64,000 bases of DNA from JAJPKK01 sp963787675 (GCA_963787675.1 CAWBDV010000024.1:17225-81224), one strand, 5' to 3'; shown: positions 8,107 through 17,671, counted from the first letter of the stretch. Made by a program: numbers and translations. Notes: generated from the sequence alone by a model not told the origin.

Positions 8107-9801
8107 ATGGCCAAAAACGTTCAGCAATCCGATAAGTCAGGACGCGTCAAGGCGACCACCGTCGCGGATTACATCGTCGAACGACTTGCCGCCGAAGGTA
8201 TCAGCCACTGCTTCGGGGTAGCCGGCGACTACGTGTTTCCGATCTGCGATGCGGTCGACAGCAGCGCAAAGGTCAAATGGATCGGCTGCGCCAATGAGTT
8301 GAATGCGGCTTACGCTGCGGACGGCTATGCGCGCATTCGCGGCGCGGCAATGCTGGTGACGACCTATGGGGTCGGCGAGCTATCCGCCATAAATGGCGTG
8401 ATGGGCGCCAAGGCGGAACGATCACTGGTTTTTCACGTGGTCGGAATGCCCTCCTATCAGCATCAGCGCTTGCGCAAGATCGCTCATCACACGCTCGGCG
8501 ACGGCGTTTTCGGTAATTTCATCGAACTGTCCGCCGGCGCCGCGTGCTGTCATGCGGTCATCAATCCGGGGAACTGCGTCGTCGAAATGGAGCGCATCAT
8601 CGCGGAGGCCCGCCGCAACAATCAGCCTGGCTATATCGCAGTGCCGTCGGACCACGCGCTAGCCCCGGTCCTGTCGGCTGACGTGAAGCCGATCGTGCCT
8701 CGATCAAACGAAGCAGCTTTAAAAAAGGCGATGGCGATCATCGCAGAACGTATCAACAAGGCGAAATCCGTAGTCGCATTTCCCGCATTCACGCTTTTGC
8801 GGCTCGGCTTGCAGAAAGAGGCACAAAAGGCGATCGAAGCGCTGGGCTGTCCTTTCGTTACAACGCTCATGGAAAAAGGCATTATCGGTGAAACTCATCC
8901 GCAGTTTGCCGGCATGTATGCCGGCGCAGTGTCGGAGCCGAAAACGCGCCAAATCATCGAAGGCGCCGATCTGGTCCTCGATCTGGGCGGCGTTAATTTG
9001 AACGACATCACCACGGCGGCCTATTCGGGCCAACTCGATCTTTCGCGGTTTATTACCGTCGGCCTCGACGATGTCAGGATCGGAGACCAAGTCATAGCCA
9101 ATGTCCGGCTTGAGGACGTTCTATCCGAGTTGGCCAAACTCAAACCATCGTCGGCGCCGTACAAGGCAAAACCGCAGGGGCTCGCGCCGGTCAACGGCAG
9201 CCCAACCGACAAGATCACGATGGATGCCCTTTATCCGCGGTACGCGGCATTCCTGCGCGCCGGAGACACGGTCGTCCTCGAGACCGGCAGCTCAAGTCTC
9301 GGGGTGACGCCGACGACCCTTCCGGATGGCGTACGGGTGGAAGCGCAAGTTCTATGGGGATCGATCGGTTGGGCGACCCCGGCCGCCCTTGGTGTCGCGC
9401 TTGCCGACCCCGGTCGGCGCACCGTTCTGATCACTGGCGAAGGCTCGCATCAATTGACTGCGAACGACGTCGGCGCCATGGGACGGTTTGGAGCAAACGT
9501 CATCGTCTTCGTACTCAACAACAACGGGTACCTCATCGAGCGGGCGCTGGAGGAAAATCCGAACTGGACATACAATGACCTCGCGCCGTGGAACTATGCC
9601 GAATTACCGAAGGCGCTCGGATGCTCAGATTGGTATACGGCGCGTGTGACCACGCTTGGCGAACTCGACGAGGCGATGAACGCCGCACGCGCCAGCAAAA
9701 CCGGGGCATATATTGAGATCATTGGCGGCAAAATGGATATGCCGCCGGCGCTCGCCTTCGCCCATGGCCAGCTTAAGGCGATGTACGGCGACACGCCCTA
9801 A
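8107..9801 (+). CDS. Thiamine-diphosphate-dependent 2-oxo acid decarboxylase (pyruvate/indolepyruvate decarboxylase type)
   Basis: A cytoplasmic ThDP enzyme of 564 residues that should decarboxylate a 2-oxo acid to an aldehyde. Catalytic residues of the pyruvate decarboxylase group are visible: Asp in GVAGDY (about 41), Glu in CANELNAAYA (about 64), the His pair in KIAHHTLGDG (about 127-128), and Glu in NNGYLIERAL. The cofactor motif is GEGS...LNNN where the family usually has GDGS, a conservative change. Long-chain, branched-chain or indole substrates are all possible. The start ATG follows GGTAGGAGAGCGCC, a good site. No alcohol or aldehyde dehydrogenase lies alongside. Confidence 0.85.
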   Translation: MAKNVQQSDKSGRVKATTVADYIVERLAAEGISHCFGVAGDYVFPICDAVDSSAKVKWIGCANELNAAYAADGYARIRGAAMLVTTYGVGELSAINGVMGAKAERSLVFHVVGMPSYQHQRLRKIAHHTLGDGVFGNFIELSAGAACCHAVINPGNCVVEMERIIAEARRNNQPGYIAVPSDHALAPVLSADVKPIVPRSNEAALKKAMAIIAERINKAKSVVAFPAFTLLRLGLQKEAQKAIEALGCPFVTTLMEKGIIGETHPQFAGMYAGAVSEPKTRQIIEGADLVLDLGGVNLNDITTAAYSGQLDLSRFITVGLDDVRIGDQVIANVRLEDVLSELAKLKPSSAPYKAKPQGLAPVNGSPTDKITMDALYPRYAAFLRAGDTVVLETGSSSLGVTPTTLPDGVRVEAQVLWGSIGWATPAALGVALADPGRRTVLITGEGSHQLTANDVGAMGRFGANVIVFVLNNNGYLIERALEENPNWTYNDLAPWNYAELPKALGCSDWYTARVTTLGELDEAMNAARASKTGAYIEIIGGKMDMPPALAFAHGQLKAMYGDTP

Positions 9802-9851
9802 CACTTACAGACCCGAACAGCGGATGAGGTGAGTTCGGACTTCGCTTGCGC

Positions 9852-10290
9852 TCAATCCGGGTCATCGGATTTCGATCCGATCACCCCTTGGTTTCGCCAT
9901 AAGAAGGAACCCTGTTCGAAGCCGTCGGCCATGAGCCGTGCTTCGTGCCAGTCGAGGTCCTGCTGGTGGACGAGCGTGCGGTACTGCCGCGGCGGCACGC
10001 CGAAGCGCGCACGGAATGCCCGGGTGAACTGGCTCGTGCCGCCGAAGCCGCAGCACTTGACGATTTCCTTCAGCGAGCGATCGTTCTTGTTGTCTTCCAG
10101 CATGAGCCGCAGGGCTTGGTCGAGCCGGCGCTTCAACACCACGGCGCGAATGCCGCCTTCCGCTGCAAGAGCCGGTAGAGCGAGGCCCGCGAGAGGTTGG
10201 CCGCATCGGCGATCTCGTCGGGCCCGAACTGCACATTCCCGAGATGCGCATCGATGTAATCCAGCGCGGCCCTTCTCCTCGACTTCATGT
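9852..10290 (-). pseudogene. Truncated, frameshifted AraC-family regulator
   Basis: The minus strand encodes the DNA-binding end of an AraC regulator in two frames. From 10290, residues read ALDYIDAHLGNVQFGPDEIA then LSRASLYRLL, the first helix-turn-helix. Near 10165/10166 one G appears to be missing; restoring it joins to AAEGGIRAVVLKRRLDQAL and the second HTH (CGFGGTSQFTRAFRARFGV PP-QYR). The whole N-terminal sensing domain is absent, because the end of the SARP-type gene lies at 10435. It is either a decayed gene or a fragment worsened by a sequencing error. Confidence 0.7.
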
Positions 10291-10434
10291 GATCCAATTC
10301 GTCTCCGCGAGCTTTACGCGCGCGTAGGCGGTCGTCAGCGCCACGATGCCCTCGATCGCCCTATAGAGGGCGTTGCTAATGGGGCGGCGGCCAAGCTCGC
10401 ATCGGCGCAACCGACTTGTCCTCGCCACTACTCA

Positions 10435-13400
10435 TTAGGCCAGCGCGTCGAGTAGCGCCTTGGCCTCCTTCAGATCGGGCGTATCGAAGCCTTCGGTAAA
10501 CCAGCCGTAGACCTGAGCGAGAAGATCGCGGGCCTGTTGCCGCTTGCCCTGATCGCGCCATAACCGCGCCATGCTTATAGCCACTCGCAGTTCCAAGGAC
10601 TTTGCCAGCTGCTGGCGCGCAACCGCGAGCGCTCGCTCAAAATACGCTTCCGCTTTGACCACATCCGGTTCCGGCGACCTCAGCGCGATTTCCCCGGCCA
10701 CGCGATGGACCTCGGCCTCGAACCACGTTTCCTTGGTCGCTTCCATGGTTCCCATCGCTTCGCCAATGCAGCGCCAAGCGTCATCGAATTTGCCGAGTTC
10801 CACATAGGCCCCGGCCAAATGCGATAGATAGAATGGCACCGCCACGGTTGATCCTGTTGACCGCCATGCGGTGATCCCGGCGGTGATCATGTGGACTGCG
10901 TCCGCAGCTTTGCCGGTCAGGGCCAATACGCAGCCTTGGAGCGCCATTCCGATCGCCTTCCACGGATTGGCCCCTTTTTCGTCAGCCAAAGCAAAAAGTT
11001 CTTGGAATCGTGCGGTTGCGACCGAGCAGTTGCCGCAGAGGATGTGGGGTATCGTGATAAGCCACAACGCGAACATCAGCGTCCCGGCTTGACCTATCTC
11101 TCGAGCAATCTTGAGGGCGTCTTCGGCGTCTCTGAGCGCCGCCGCGGGGTGACCAAGAAGCCATAGAGCCCACGATCTGAAGCCTAGAACCACAGCTCCG
11201 GTGTCGTTGCCGAAGCGGGTCGCCAGCGCACGATGTTCGACAGGATCATAGAGAGCAATCGCTTGGTCGTAGTGCGCGCGACTTTCCGCGATGTCTCCCG
11301 TGCACATCAAGGAAACGCCCACGAGGCGATGCCCGATCATGAGCGGAACGGTGGCCCCCTGTTTCTCAGCAAGCGCCAAGAACTGCGCCGCAAGACCGCG
11401 AATCGCATCGCCATTGAATGCCAAAGTGTTCGCGGCCCAGAAGCCGTAAAGGACCGAGAATAACAGCAGTGGATCCTCGGGAGGCTCTCCGAGCGCTTCA
11501 GCCTGTTCGATCAACAGGCGTGCCCGCTCCGCCGCAGCCTTGGTTTCCGGCGCAGCAAACCCTTTCGTATGGACGAGCGGGGTTAGGAGCGCGACCTGTA
11601 GCTTGATGTGCTCGCGGCGCAGCGCGAGCGTGGTGGGCAAGGCCTCAACGTGGGCGAGGGCACGCGTAAATTGTTCTGCGGCTTCGGCGAACGCCGAGCG
11701 CTCCAGCGAGCGCTGTCCCGCCCTGCCCCACAGGCTCGCGGCCTTCTCGATCAGCCCGGCCTCGGTGCAGTGGCGTGCCAGTAGCTCCGGCCGGCTCTGG
11801 GCGATATCAGCAAATTGGTTTTCAAGGGTTTCCGCGATGCGGGCGTGAAGCGCACGTCTCGGCTCGCGTAGTAGCGAGCCATACGCCGCATCCTGCACCA
11901 GGGCATGCTTGAACAGGTAGGTGGCGTGCGGCGGCACACCCTGCCGTAACAGCAAACCGGCCGCACCGAGACGGTCAAGCGCCGATCCCAACTCCGCCTC
12001 CGGCTTGCGCGTCACCGCGGCGAGCAAGGCGTGCGAAAATTCCCGCCCGATCGCCGCGCCGACGCACGCCACCTCCTTAGCGGTGCCGAGCCGGTCGAGC
12101 CGCGCCATCAGCGATGCCTGCAAGCTCGCGGGGATGGCGATGGCCGAGGACGAAACCGCCGCAATCATTTGCTCGGCCGCGCCGTGGCTCGTCGCCTCCA
12201 GTACGGCCCTTGTCATCTCCTCCACGAAAAGCGGGATGCCATCGGTTCGTTCGATTATGTCCTGTCGGACGCTCGCGGACAGTGGCTCGGCGCCGACGAG
12301 CCGGTCGATCATGATGCCGACTTCGCGCTGCGCCAGCCGATTGATGGTGAGGGCCGAAACGTGCGGCTGTCCGATCCAGGGCGGATCAAATTGCGGCCGG
12401 AACGTTATGATCAGCAGCATCCGAAGGGTCGCGATCCGGTTCACCAACCGATCTAACGCTTCCCGGCTGGTAGGGTCGGTCCAATGCGCATCCTCGAAGA
12501 TCATCAGCACCGGATTTTGGCGTGTCAGCTCTTCTATCCGGGAAATGAGCGCTTCCAGTGTTTTTTGCCTGCGATGTTGCGGGGTCAGTTCGAGCGCGGG
12601 ATAGCGTCCGTCGTTCGGCAGCGACAGCATGTCGGCAAAGAGCGCCGCATTCTCGATCGAGATCGAGGTTTGCGCCAGCATCGCGTCGAGCTTGTCGAGC
12701 CTTGCTTGTGCTGTGTCATCATCCGCCAGTCCGGCGGCCTGCTCTATTTGACCTATGATCGGAAAAAAAGCGCTGTCGGTGTGATGCGGCGAGCAGAAAT
12801 GGCGCAAGCGCGTATGCGGCTCGTTGGCGAGACGTTCCCAAAGCGCGGCGGCAAGCCGCGATTTGCCGATGCCAGGCTCGCCCGAAAGCAGCACAACCCG
12901 ACCCTCGCGGAGGTTGGCCTGATCCCAGCGGCGCAGTAGGAGATCGATCTCCTCATGGCGACCAACGAGCGGGGACAGCGCGCCTACGCTCCGAGCCTCG
13001 AAGCGGCTGACACCGGTCGCCGCGCCGCGCACCCGCCACGCCTCCAATGGTTGCCCATTTGTCTCGATGGCAGGAAGCGACTCGTAGTCGAACATCCGCC
13101 CCACCAGCCGCCGCGTGCCGGCCGCGATCACAATCTCACCGTGAGACGCCGCGGCCTGCAGCCTCGCCGCCTCGCTTGGCGCCTCGCCAATCGCAACAAA
13201 CTGCCGTGTGCCACCAGTCCCCACCTGCTCGCTGACGACCACCACCCCGCTGGCAATGCCGGCGCGCGCCTGAAGGGTCAGGTCGGAGGCGACATTAAGC
13301 GTGCCGACCATATCGAGAATAGCAAAGCCGGCGCGCACGGCCTGCTCAGCATCATGCTCATCAGCCACGGGGTGACCGAAATAGACCACCACGCCATCGC

Positions 13401-14454
13401 TTAGATATTGGGCGACAAATCCGCCAAAGGGCGCCACCACATCGGCGGCTGTTTTGTGGAAGGCAGCGACCAGATCGTGCATGTCCTCGGCGTCGATGCG
13501 CGCCGAAGGGAGCACTGAGCTGACCGTATTGCAGACCATGATCGTGAGCTGTCGACGCTCTGCGCCGCCGGGCTGAACTGGCACCGCAGATACCTGACTG
13601 TTCTCGGCGTCCACCTCCTCCTCGAGGTCTCTGCTGATTTTAGCGGGCGGCATCACCGTCGACGGCCGGTCGGGTTCCGGCAACGCCGAGTTGGCGATCA
13701 ACTCGGCGGTCGTTGATCTGCTTGGCGGCTGTGTGCTGCGAAGCTCAGCGACGACCGATCTGGTTGCCGCATCGGGATCCGTGTTCAGTTCGCGCTTAAG
13801 CAGCTCAACGAGATCTTGATAATGTTTGAGTGCTTCGGCTTTGCGTCCCATGGCGGCCAGCGCTTGTACGATCAGCCGATGAGCGTCTTCGCGAAGATCA
13901 TTGATCGCCAGCGCACGACGGGCCGTTTCGAGCGCTTTTTCGGCATGACCCAGACCCAGTTCGAACTCACCAAACATCACCATGGCATCGAGCGCCAAAC
14001 CCTCCAGCCGACGCCGCTCGCTTGCCACCCAATCGACCCACGCCTCTTCTTTAATCCCCACATCGGCCAGCAGGTGGTTCTTGTACAGGGCGATCGCGTT
14101 GGCGAGCGAAGACCGGCTACCTTCCTGGATTAGCGCCTCGACGCTGGCCGCATCGCAACCGACCATGCCAGGCGTAAGCGAGATTTTCTCGCCGTCGCTG
14201 ACGAAGATATCTTCGCCCAGCATCCGGCGCAGCCGGAAAAGCGCTTGGCGGAGGTTTCGCCTCGCCTGGGCCTCGAAATGCGAGCCCCAAAGCAAGGTTG
14301 CTAGCTTCTCGCGCGGCTGCGGCACGGGAGCAGTACAGGCGAGGTATGCGAGCAGGCCGGCAAGCTTCTTGTTTGGCAGGTCGACAGAGCCATCAGGCCC
14401 GCTTAGTTCGAAGCGGGCGGCCAGCAGCGAAAGCCTGAATTTCAAGAGCGACAC
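10435..14454 (-). CDS. SARP-type multidomain regulator (winged helix - BTAD - cyclase-like - ATPase - TPR)
   Basis: A 1339-residue signal-integrating transcription factor. Residues 1-100 form an OmpR/SARP winged helix (LRQALFRLRRMLGED). A bacterial transcriptional activation domain of helical repeats follows to about 240. Residues 298-475 form a class III nucleotide cyclase-like domain, but the first metal-binding Asp is Asn (VCNTVSS, N309), while the second is kept (YLSDG, D353), so it is probably a sensor, not an enzyme. The ATPase has Walker A GEPGIGKS (about 525-532) and Walker B LMIFEDAHW (about 650). Residues 850-1339 are TPR-like helices. It is divergent from the MFS gene, with 11-bp-period repeats between them. 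Confidence 0.88.
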   Translation of the reverse strand: MSLLKFRLSLLAARFELSGPDGSVDLPNKKLAGLLAYLACTAPVPQPREKLATLLWGSHFEAQARRNLRQALFRLRRMLGEDIFVSDGEKISLTPGMVGCDAASVEALIQEGSRSSLANAIALYKNHLLADVGIKEEAWVDWVASERRRLEGLALDAMVMFGEFELGLGHAEKALETARRALAINDLREDAHRLIVQALAAMGRKAEALKHYQDLVELLKRELNTDPDAATRSVVAELRSTQPPSRSTTAELIANSALPEPDRPSTVMPPAKISRDLEEEVDAENSQVSAVPVQPGGAERRQLTIMVCNTVSSVLPSARIDAEDMHDLVAAFHKTAADVVAPFGGFVAQYLSDGVVVYFGHPVADEHDAEQAVRAGFAILDMVGTLNVASDLTLQARAGIASGVVVVSEQVGTGGTRQFVAIGEAPSEAARLQAAASHGEIVIAAGTRRLVGRMFDYESLPAIETNGQPLEAWRVRGAATGVSRFEARSVGALSPLVGRHEEIDLLLRRWDQANLREGRVVLLSGEPGIGKSRLAAALWERLANEPHTRLRHFCSPHHTDSAFFPIIGQIEQAAGLADDDTAQARLDKLDAMLAQTSISIENAALFADMLSLPNDGRYPALELTPQHRRQKTLEALISRIEELTRQNPVLMIFEDAHWTDPTSREALDRLVNRIATLRMLLIITFRPQFDPPWIGQPHVSALTINRLAQREVGIMIDRLVGAEPLSASVRQDIIERTDGIPLFVEEMTRAVLEATSHGAAEQMIAAVSSSAIAIPASLQASLMARLDRLGTAKEVACVGAAIGREFSHALLAAVTRKPEAELGSALDRLGAAGLLLRQGVPPHATYLFKHALVQDAAYGSLLREPRRALHARIAETLENQFADIAQSRPELLARHCTEAGLIEKAASLWGRAGQRSLERSAFAEAAEQFTRALAHVEALPTTLALRREHIKLQVALLTPLVHTKGFAAPETKAAAERARLLIEQAEALGEPPEDPLLLFSVLYGFWAANTLAFNGDAIRGLAAQFLALAEKQGATVPLMIGHRLVGVSLMCTGDIAESRAHYDQAIALYDPVEHRALATRFGNDTGAVVLGFRSWALWLLGHPAAALRDAEDALKIAREIGQAGTLMFALWLITIPHILCGNCSVATARFQELFALADEKGANPWKAIGMALQGCVLALTGKAADAVHMITAGITAWRSTGSTVAVPFYLSHLAGAYVELGKFDDAWRCIGEAMGTMEATKETWFEAEVHRVAGEIALRSPEPDVVKAEAYFERALAVARQQLAKSLELRVAISMARLWRDQGKRQQARDLLAQVYGWFTEGFDTPDLKEAKALLDALA

Positions 14455-14703
14455 GCCCCTTCAGACGTCTCTTGCAATTGTTCTCGCCGCCCGGGCGGAT
14501 TCTATATTTTTTCCAGCCCAGCCACAAGATTTAACGCAGAAGTAACGCGTTGATAACGGCGCGACGAGCAGCGACCAGTTCCTATGCCGTCGATTTCGCA
14601 AGTGTCTAGCGCTAACGCAGAGAATTCATTGGAGTGCTCATCGTTTCAGCAACGCTTGGCTGCAATTTAACGCCACACATTGGCGGCAGCGAGAGAGGCG
14701 GAA
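14455..14703. other. Divergent promoter region between the SARP-type regulator and the MFS gene
   Basis: About 250 bases containing a promoter-like block at 14500-14560 with a triple TAACGC-like repeat, described separately. An extra isolated TAACGC lies at 14613-14618, out of phase. Both genes presumably have their promoters here. Confidence 0.6.
14532..14559 (+). promoter_or_regulatory. Triple direct repeat, 11-bp period (copy 1), candidate SARP operator
   Basis: TAACGC at 14532, TAACGC at 14543 and TAACGG at 14554 lie exactly 11 bp apart. They follow a conserved block (GGATTCT, a T-run, then CAGCCA-AAGATT) that recurs at 17022-17059. SARP/OmpR-type activators are known to bind direct repeats with 11-bp spacing. 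The site lies 78-105 bp upstream of the SARP-type gene and 145 bp upstream of the MFS start. Confidence 0.6.
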
Positions 14704-16017
14704 TGGCGATCGGGACAGACGGATTCCAAACTCGGGTGCAAAAGAAGGTTCCCGGACTATCCTCTCTTCACGCGACCGCCCTGGTTTTCCTGCCATTTGC
14801 CGCAGGTTATTATTTGTCTTATTTCTGTCGTACAATTAATGCGCTCATTTCCAGCGCGCTGGTTTCCGAATTTCAGCTCAGTGCAGCCGAGCTCGGCTTT
14901 CTCACCTCGGTTTATTTCCTTTCAGCTGTCGTGCAGCTTCCGCTTGGCGCCATGGTCGATCGGTTCGGCCCAAGGCGCGTTCAGAGCCTTCTCCTGCTTG
15001 TTGCCTCCGGCGGGGCTATTTTGTTTGCAACCAGTGCTAATTTTTGGGCACTCGTGTTCGGGCGCATGCTGATCGGCGTTGGCGCGGGCGTCGCGGTGAT
15101 TGCCGGTTTCAAGGCGATCGTGCTGTGGTTTCCACCCGAGCGCGTTGCCCTGATGAACGGCTGCTATGTCATGCTCGGAGCGTTAGGCGCGGTGACCGCT
15201 ACGGCGCCCGCCGAGATGGTCATCGCGGCTGCGGGCTGGCGCAGCCTGTTTGAACTCGTTGCAGTCCTGACGGCGGCCTTTGCGGCCGTTACATTACTAG
15301 TCGTTCCGGAGGCTCGGCGATCCGCCGCGCCGCAGCAGGCTGGAGCGACCAACTATGCCGCGCTGTTCCGCGATCCGCGATTTTGGCGAATGGCGCCGCT
15401 TTCCACCATGTGCATCGGCACCGCTTGGGCCTTGCAAGGCCTCTGGGCCGCGCCCTGGCTCCAAGACGTCGAATTACTGGACCACGACGAAATCGTCCGG
15501 CACCTTTTTGTCATGGCGATTGCATTGAGCGTCGCTTCGCTGATTCTTCGGGCTTTGCACATACACGCTGCGCCGGCACGGCATCCGCGTCCAAGACGTG
15601 CTATCGGTGGCGACCGCGATATTCATTGCCGTAGAAATCGCGCTGATCTCGCCTCTGCACGTATCGTCCTATTTGCTGTGGTCGATTGTCGCGAGCCTCG
15701 GCGGCGCATCGGTACTGACCTATGCGCTTATCGCCGAGTATTTTCCGCCTGCGATGGTCGGGAAGGCCAACGCCGCGCTGAGCACCTGCCACATTGCCGG
15801 GGCGTTCATACTGCAGTACGCGATCGGTTTCGTGATCGACCGTTGGCCGGGTCAGGCTGGACATTATCCCGCCGTCGCCTATCGCACTGCGTTCCTCTGT
15901 GTGGTTGTGCTGCAGATTGCGGCGCTCGCGTGGTTCGCCGGGCTCGATCGCATGCTTGCGAGAATTTTGATGCCGCAAACGGCGGCAGTTCCTGTTCGCG
16001 ATCAAGACGGCAGGTAA
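14704..16017 (+). CDS. Major facilitator superfamily transporter (frameshifted at about 15546)
   Basis: A 12-helix inner-membrane transporter of about 437 residues when repaired. Frame 1 carries helices from ATALVFLPFAAGYYLSYFCR to about helix 7, including the MFS loop signature DRFGPRRVQ. Near 15546 one extra C in ATT-C-TTC shifts the frame; beyond it the protein continues FGLCTYTLRRHGI, then helices 8-12 ending at 16017. The start ATG 14704 follows GAGAGGCGGA. The substrate is unknown. It lies divergently from the SARP-type regulator and is a likely target. Confidence 0.8.
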
Positions 16018-16021
16018 GGCC

Positions 16022-16426
16022 ATGGCGACCTGGCAGGAGCGGATACCGATCGCGGCTTGGGATCGCGTCAGTGAAGCCGATCATGCTTTTGCTGATGAAC
16101 ACTCGCTCGCCCGAAGCCGGGCAAGCCAGCGCGAGGGCTTCTTTGCTGGCCTCCTGGCCGCGATGCATGAATCGCGGCGGTGTCAGGCCGCCTGCGAAAT
16201 CCGCGCGTTGGACCACCTCGTTCGCCAGGCAAGGGCCGAGGAGACCCGCGAGTTCGTCGAAAGTCTCGCGCGGCGGCACAGGCAAGTCGAAGCTCAGGCG
16301 CAAGCGTCACGTTTGTCAGGGCGCGACACCCCCGCTGATGCCAACTTCATTTGGCGCGTTTGGCTGCACATCGCTGGTCTCGTCGGCGGCCTCCGCGCAG
16401 TGCGCAACGGCGGTCCGCAGTTATGA
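16022..16426 (+). CDS. Hypothetical protein, 134 aa, downstream of the MFS gene
   Basis: It starts 4 nt after the MFS stop with MATWQERIPIAAWDRVSEAD. It is rich in Ala, Arg and Glu and predicted helical (residues 30-105); the segment FFAGLLAAMHESRRCQAACE suggests an amphipathic helix. No known domain. Close spacing suggests co-transcription with the transporter. The last 25 residues may differ from the ancestral protein, because another frame looks equally coding near 16340. Confidence 0.45.
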   Translation: MATWQERIPIAAWDRVSEADHAFADEHSLARSRASQREGFFAGLLAAMHESRRCQAACEIRALDHLVRQARAEETREFVESLARRHRQVEAQAQASRLSGRDTPADANFIWRVWLHIAGLVGGLRAVRNGGPQL

Positions 16427-16653
16427 GATACAACATCTCGCAAGCGAGCCGGCGGCCCGTCCAAGAGGCGACCTGGTCGGAGCGTCGCGCAGAAGTCACC
16501 GGTTCGACCGGACGGTCGATTCTGATGATGCTGCTGGTCGGCGCAGTCATCTCAGGCTTCGTCGTTCTCAACGTCGTCGGCTTTTGCATGGTGGAAGGAG
16601 CATCTGGCGCAAGGCCGCACGATTTTCCCGTTCACACGCTCAGCGCCGATTGA
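16423..16653 (+). CDS. Small single-pass membrane protein, 76 aa
   Basis: The ATG at 16423 overlaps the stop of the preceding gene (ATGA), which suggests translational coupling. The polar N-terminus (MRYNISQASRRPVQE) is followed by one strong transmembrane segment (ILMMLLVGAVISGFVVLNVV, about residues 34-53) and a short polar tail ending in HTLSAD. Function unknown. It is the first of four tiny membrane proteins in this region. Confidence 0.45.
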   Translation: MRYNISQASRRPVQEATWSERRAEVTGSTGRSILMMLLVGAVISGFVVLNVVGFCMVEGASGARPHDFPVHTLSAD

Positions 16654-17132
16654 AAAGTCGCTTACAGCTTCGGAGGCAAGCGCGCTCGCCCGAAGAGACG
16701 CTCATGAGCGCGTTGAGCGGCCCATCGAATTCCCTACGAAAATCGCCTCGCAGGTGACCATCGCAACCGGGCGGTTAGGATGCCCACCGGCGCTTATTCG
16801 CGCGCCGCTGGGGTCATTGCCGCGCATCGTCGCAGCGATCGATTTCTCCTGATGTCAAAGACATCTCACCGCTAAGCGGCTGATCCCGGTCAGGGGCCTT
16901 TGAGGTGAAGAACGCAATCGGCGGCCGGTATTAGGTGGCTACAACCCAGCAGGACCCTGTCAGCTACTTCAAAGGCTCATCAAAGGGGACCCGCCTGTTC
17001 GATTCGCACAGGCTCCTCCCGTGTGGATTCTGCATTTTTCGCGACGCAGCCATAAGATTTAACGCGCTAGTAACGCGCCGATGACGCTGAGAACTACATG
17101 CGAGGCGCGACGCTACTTTGGGAGACTCAGAT
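16654..17132. other. Intergenic region with the second SARP-like promoter block
   Basis: About 480 bases. The only supported element is the promoter-like block at 17022-17087. A short inverted repeat (CCTGT...ACAGG, about 16993-17011) was seen, without a T-run. There is no recognisable gene or tRNA. Confidence 0.45.
17060..17087 (+). promoter_or_regulatory. Triple direct repeat, 11-bp period (copy 2), candidate SARP operator
   Basis: TAACGC at 17060, TAACGC at 17071 and TGACGC at 17082 are exactly 11 bp apart. The 40 bp upstream (GGATTCT, T-run, CAGCCATAAGATT) matches the block before the MFS gene. The next gene starts at 17133, 45 bp downstream, a position suited to an activator. Confidence 0.6.
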
Positions 17133-17315
17133 ATGCCAACAACGCTCAACGCAGTGGTGCGTCGCTCAGAGCGAGCAACTCAGAGTGCGCTGACGCTAGC
17201 CGCAATCTCCATGCTTACGGTCGCTGTCGTGTTCGTGGCGATACAAGGGCTGTCGAGTTCTGACGCCGCGCAGCGCTTGTTGACCCCGGATCTTGGAATT
17301 GCTGTCCCGCCCTGA
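17133..17315 (+). CDS. Small single-pass membrane protein, 60 aa
   Basis: The start ATG 17133 has GGGAGA 8 nt upstream. The protein has a polar N-terminus (MPTTLNAVVRRSERATQS), one hydrophobic segment (ALTLAAISMLTVAVVFVAIQ, about residues 19-38), and a short outer tail ending TPDLGIAVPP. Function unknown. The triple repeat at 17060-17087 places it as the best candidate target of the SARP-type regulator after the MFS gene. Confidence 0.5.
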   Translation: MPTTLNAVVRRSERATQSALTLAAISMLTVAVVFVAIQGLSSSDAAQRLLTPDLGIAVPP

Positions 17316-17402
17316 AGCGCAGGGCTTGCTGCGATTTCGCAGGTATTGCGGGCGCGACCGATCGCGCCGAACGCAAATATTGAGGCCAGGAAGGGATAAC
17401 GA

Positions 17403-17576
17403 GTGCCATCAGCAATAATACCGCGCGTCCGGCCTAAAATATCTGAGAGAACAATGGACCCGGAGTTGGTTATCGTCGTTGCCTTTGCCGCGGCCGGTCT
17501 CCTGTCGATGATGGCTTTGGCGGTTTTCCCACCGTTTCGAGAAGTCCTAACGGCCTGTTTGGCTGCCTCCGGATAG
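17403..17576 (+). CDS. Very small membrane protein, 57 aa (or 40 aa)
   Basis: A GTG start at 17403 has GGAAGGG upstream; an in-frame ATG at 17454 after GAGAGAACA would give 40 residues (MDPELVIVVAFAAAGLLSMM...). Both contain one transmembrane segment and end in ACLAASG. It is a weak call by itself but fits the series of tiny membrane proteins here. Confidence 0.35.
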   Translation: MPSAIIPRVRPKISERTMDPELVIVVAFAAAGLLSMMALAVFPPFREVLTACLAASG

Positions 17577-17671
17577 CGGAAAACCATGTTCGTTTGGATG
17601 GATGGCGCGCCCTTTGATCTGCTCCTACCGCTTATGTGAGCCGCAGAAACTCCGATTTGCGTGAGAATCCT

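Noticed and set aside
16990..17015. Possible tRNA T-arm (TTCGATTC within a short stem)
   Set aside because: No matching acceptor stem, anticodon arm or CCA context is present, and the stem/loop size is wrong.
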